Origin: an uncultured Aquimarina sp.
Lineage (GTDB): Bacteria > Bacteroidota > Bacteroidia > Flavobacteriales > Flavobacteriaceae
Direction: 5' to 3'
NCBI GenBank assembly: GCA_947489685.1
Contig: CANLEM010000002.1
Location: 806,001-870,000 of the forward strand
Length of the DNA: 64,000 nucleotides
Positions 61,763-64,000 of this stretch are shown here, in pieces. The notes under the pieces are model-generated. The model was given only the letters and a program-made list of their open reading frames with translations, made no database searches and was not told where the DNA came from. The position numbers were made by a program, and so were the translations under genes. Every line of letters starts with the position of its first letter. The first letter of the stretch is position 1.

Positions 61763-63076
61763 ATGGAGTTAAAAGATAAACTAGTATCCTCTTTTTTGGC
61801 TTTTGAAAACACCATAAATGTTGATGCTCCTGTGCATGATATCAGAAGTCAAGCCATAAAAGTTTTTGAAGAAAAAGGATTTCCTACCAAGAAGGAAGAA
61901 GCTTGGAAATATACCTCTCTTAATGCTATACTAAAGCATGACTATAGTATTTTTCCTAAAGAGGAAAATGCATTAGAATTTAAGGATGTAAAAAAATACT
62001 TTTTATATGATTTAGATACATATAAAATTGTATTTATAGACGGTAAATATTCGTCTCATTTATCAGAGACTACTCATGATAAAATAGATGTTTGCCTCAT
62101 GTCTTCTGCACTATCGCATGAAAAGTACAAACCCATTGTTGACAACTACTTTAATAAAATAGCACGTCAAGACGGTCTTACCTCATTAAATACAGCTTTT
62201 TCAAAAGAAGGAGCTTATATTTATATCCCAAAAAATAAGCTTGCTGATAAGCCCGTACAAATTATACATTTCTCTACAGGAAAAGAGTCGGCTCAAATGC
62301 TACAACCACGTAACTTAATTGTGGTAGAAGAAAACTCGCACGTACAAATCATAGAGCGCCATCAAAGCCTTACCGATAATCCTGTATTAACAAATTCGGT
62401 TACCGAGATTTTTGTTGATAAAAGAGCTATTGTAGACTATTATAAGATCCAGAATGACAATCAAACTGCTTCTTTGATTGACAACACATATATCGAGCAA
62501 CAAGGACAAAGTGTAGCATCTGTTCACACTTTTGCCTTTGGCGGAAATCTTACCAGAAATAACCTCAACTTTTTTCAAAAAGGAGAAGGTATCGATTCTA
62601 TACTTAATGGGGTTACTATAATTGAAGGTAAGCAACATGTAGATCATAATACTCTTGTTCATCACCAAGAACCTAATTGTGAGAGTCATCAAGATTACAA
62701 AGGTATTTTTGACGAAAAGGCAACTGGTGTTTTTAACGGAAAAATAATTGTAGACAAAGAAGCTCAAAAAACAAACGCTTTTCAGTCTAACAATAACATC
62801 TTATTAAGTGATAAAGCGACTATCAATTCTAAGCCTCAACTCGAAATTTTTGCAGATGATGTAAAATGTTCGCATGGTTGTACCATAGGTCAACTAGATG
62901 ACAATGCTTTGTTTTATATGAAATCTAGAGGTATTGGTGAAAAAGAAGCAAGAGCACTATTAATGTATGCCTTTGCCAATAATGTATTGGAAAGTGTAAA
63001 AATACCTCAGCTCAAAACCAGAATTAATAAATTGATTGCCAATAAACTTGGTGTAGACATTGGTTTTGATTTATAG
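61763..63076 (+). CDS. sufD: Fe-S cluster assembly protein SufD
   Basis: The 437-residue protein is a SufB paralogue with the conserved helical N-terminus (FPTKKEEAWKYTSLNAILK), the central beta-helix (HVDHNTLVHHQEPNCESHQDY, FNGKIIVDKEAQKTNAFQ) and a C-terminal helical region with DDVKCSHGCTIGQLD and FYMKSRGIGEKEAR. It pairs with SufB in the SufBC2D complex. It is the last suf gene seen here; sufS and sufE are not in the window. Confidence 0.96.
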   Translation: MELKDKLVSSFLAFENTINVDAPVHDIRSQAIKVFEEKGFPTKKEEAWKYTSLNAILKHDYSIFPKEENALEFKDVKKYFLYDLDTYKIVFIDGKYSSHLSETTHDKIDVCLMSSALSHEKYKPIVDNYFNKIARQDGLTSLNTAFSKEGAYIYIPKNKLADKPVQIIHFSTGKESAQMLQPRNLIVVEENSHVQIIERHQSLTDNPVLTNSVTEIFVDKRAIVDYYKIQNDNQTASLIDNTYIEQQGQSVASVHTFAFGGNLTRNNLNFFQKGEGIDSILNGVTIIEGKQHVDHNTLVHHQEPNCESHQDYKGIFDEKATGVFNGKIIVDKEAQKTNAFQSNNNILLSDKATINSKPQLEIFADDVKCSHGCTIGQLDDNALFYMKSRGIGEKEARALLMYAFANNVLESVKIPQLKTRINKLIANKLGVDIGFDL

Positions 63077-63104
63077 TATACATATTTTTAATCACATAAA
63101 AATG

Positions 63105-63135
63105 AAGCCAAATCAAATTGATTTGGCTTTTTTTA
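63105..63135. terminator. Bidirectional terminator after sufD
   Basis: A 12-bp stem, AAGCCAAATCAA with TTGATTTGGCTT around one central base, and a T-run on the plus side. It lies between the convergent suf operon and serine hydrolase gene and overlaps the hydrolase stop codon. Confidence 0.9.
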
Positions 63136-64000
63136 GTCTATTGCATTAACAATTTGTTTCAAGAAGTTATTAAAATCAAAACCTGCATCGCCTATCAAAC
63201 CAAAACGAACAATAACCAATTCTTTTGAGGGTATAATAAATACCCGTTGCCCTTGAAATCCATTTACCGAAAACATGTCTCGAGGTGCATCTGGATAAAA
63301 CCCTCCCGCGTTTAACCAAAAATGTCCTCCATATTTTCCTTCAGAATTTGGTGCTGGAGTTCGTACATAATTAGTCCATTTTGCATCAAAGATCTGATCA
63401 CCATTCCAGTTTCCTTCATTAAGATATAGCAATCCAAATTTTGCCCAATCTCTGGTTGTCGCCCAGCAATATGATGATCCAACATAATTACCACTCATAT
63501 CCATTTCTAAGATCATACTATTCATACCTATTCGATCAATAAGCGCTTTGTAAGGGAAATCCAAATATTCTTGATGTGTTTCAAACTGTTTTCTTAAAAT
63601 CCCTGATAAAAGATTCGTGGTTCCCGAAGAATAATTCCAGATCTCGTTTGGTTGCGCCACGGCTTTTTTCTTTGCCTGAGTAATCGTCATATCTTCGGCT
63701 TCAAAAAGCATTAGATTTACATCGGATAAGCTTCCATAATCTTCATCCCACTCCAAACCGCTATTCATGTGTAATAAATGATCAATAGTAATATTGCTTC
63801 TATCATCATTTATCCACTCATCAAGTGTCGTTTTTTGATTCAAATTTATTTTTCCTTCAAATTCTCGAATACCAAATAATGTAGCAAGCACACTTTTGGT
63901 CATTGACCACCCCAAAAATCGTGAAGAAGCATTATATCCGTTTGCATAACGTTCGGCTATAATTTGATTTTTATACAATACCATAACAGATCGTGTTTTG
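63133..64000 (-). CDS. Class C beta-lactamase-like serine hydrolase (5' end outside window)
   Basis: The frame stays open beyond ATG 63982-63984 to the window edge (KTRSVMVLYKNQ), so the N-terminus is missing and at least 289 residues are seen. The family motif S-x-x-K is present in GWSMTKSVLATL. WNYSSGTTNLLSG supplies the equivalent of Y-x-N, and GGHFWLNAGG near the end corresponds to the third motif. Other family landmarks are MNSGLEWDEDYG and SYCWATTRDWAKFGLLYLN. Such proteins act as D-amino-acid peptidases, esterases or beta-lactamases, and the substrate is unknown. It is convergent with the suf operon. Confidence 0.88.
   Translation of the reverse strand, partial: KTRSVMVLYKNQIIAERYANGYNASSRFLGWSMTKSVLATLFGIREFEGKINLNQKTTLDEWINDDRSNITIDHLLHMNSGLEWDEDYGSLSDVNLMLFEAEDMTITQAKKKAVAQPNEIWNYSSGTTNLLSGILRKQFETHQEYLDFPYKALIDRIGMNSMILEMDMSGNYVGSSYCWATTRDWAKFGLLYLNEGNWNGDQIFDAKWTNYVRTPAPNSEGKYGGHFWLNAGGFYPDAPRDMFSVNGFQGQRVFIIPSKELVIVRFGLIGDAGFDFNNFLKQIVNAID

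Noticed and set aside
62387..62767. 126-codon frame antisense to sufD
   Set aside because: It lies entirely inside a well-conserved SufD region; low-complexity hydrophobic residues arise from the complement.

Overview
The window is AT-rich chromosomal DNA from a member of the Bacteroidota, most likely a marine Flavobacteriaceae of the Aquimarina type (the genus is an inference). The signs are lipoproteins with a Cys followed by acidic residues, a type IX secretion C-terminal sorting domain, TonB receptors with a CarboxypepD_reg-like plug extension, an IPExxxVDY protein, a viroplasmin-type RNase H, and several promoters with the Bacteroidota -7 box TAnnTTTG. No rRNA, tRNA, CRISPR array, insertion sequence or prophage was seen.

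Layout. 1-3300: a probable metal-uptake module (lipoprotein cut by the window edge, TonB receptor, small His/Cys protein). 3355-11914: an alpha/beta hydrolase and an AddAB-like helicase-nuclease pair whose two genes are separated by an OmpA/TSP3 porin-like gene. 12106-22482: housekeeping genes (sodA, a purF-like gene, a PfkB kinase, START protein, RNase H, purN, acpP-fabF-rnc, IPExxxVDY protein, pyk). 22538-29705: a PAS histidine kinase with its response regulator, a DUF2721 protein, a minimal AraC-type regulator, a large PLP enzyme and an RDD membrane protein.

29895-41257 is the most distinctive part. A membrane-anchored GAF-AraC regulator lies next to a run of surface lipoproteins: two paralogous collagen-like Gly-X-Y lipoproteins, a kelch lipoprotein, a propeller-repeat lipoprotein, a SIMPL protein and a TPR protein. 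Three of these transcription units carry an almost identical 34-bp element exactly 20 nt upstream of a TAnnTTTG box. A degenerate fourth copy sits before the regulator gene itself. This looks like a self-contained regulon. Divergent from it is a TPR-transmembrane-AraC regulator, followed by an orphan GG-leader RiPP-like peptide gene.

41320-50829 holds a sortilin/BNR-repeat exoprotein, a glycine-zipper micro-protein, pepP, a VOC protein, brnQ, an alpha/beta hydrolase, thiL and small proteins. 51017-58580 is a same-strand cluster: two choice-of-anchor-B (LVIVD) proteins, one lipidated and one sent out by type IX secretion, then a propeller lipoprotein, an MbnP-like protein and its MauG/MbnH-like di-haem partner. 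This suggests a surface or periplasmic copper or redox system. 58713-63076 is the suf Fe-S assembly operon (A-type carrier, sufB, a lipoprotein, sufC, sufD). The window ends inside a serine hydrolase gene.
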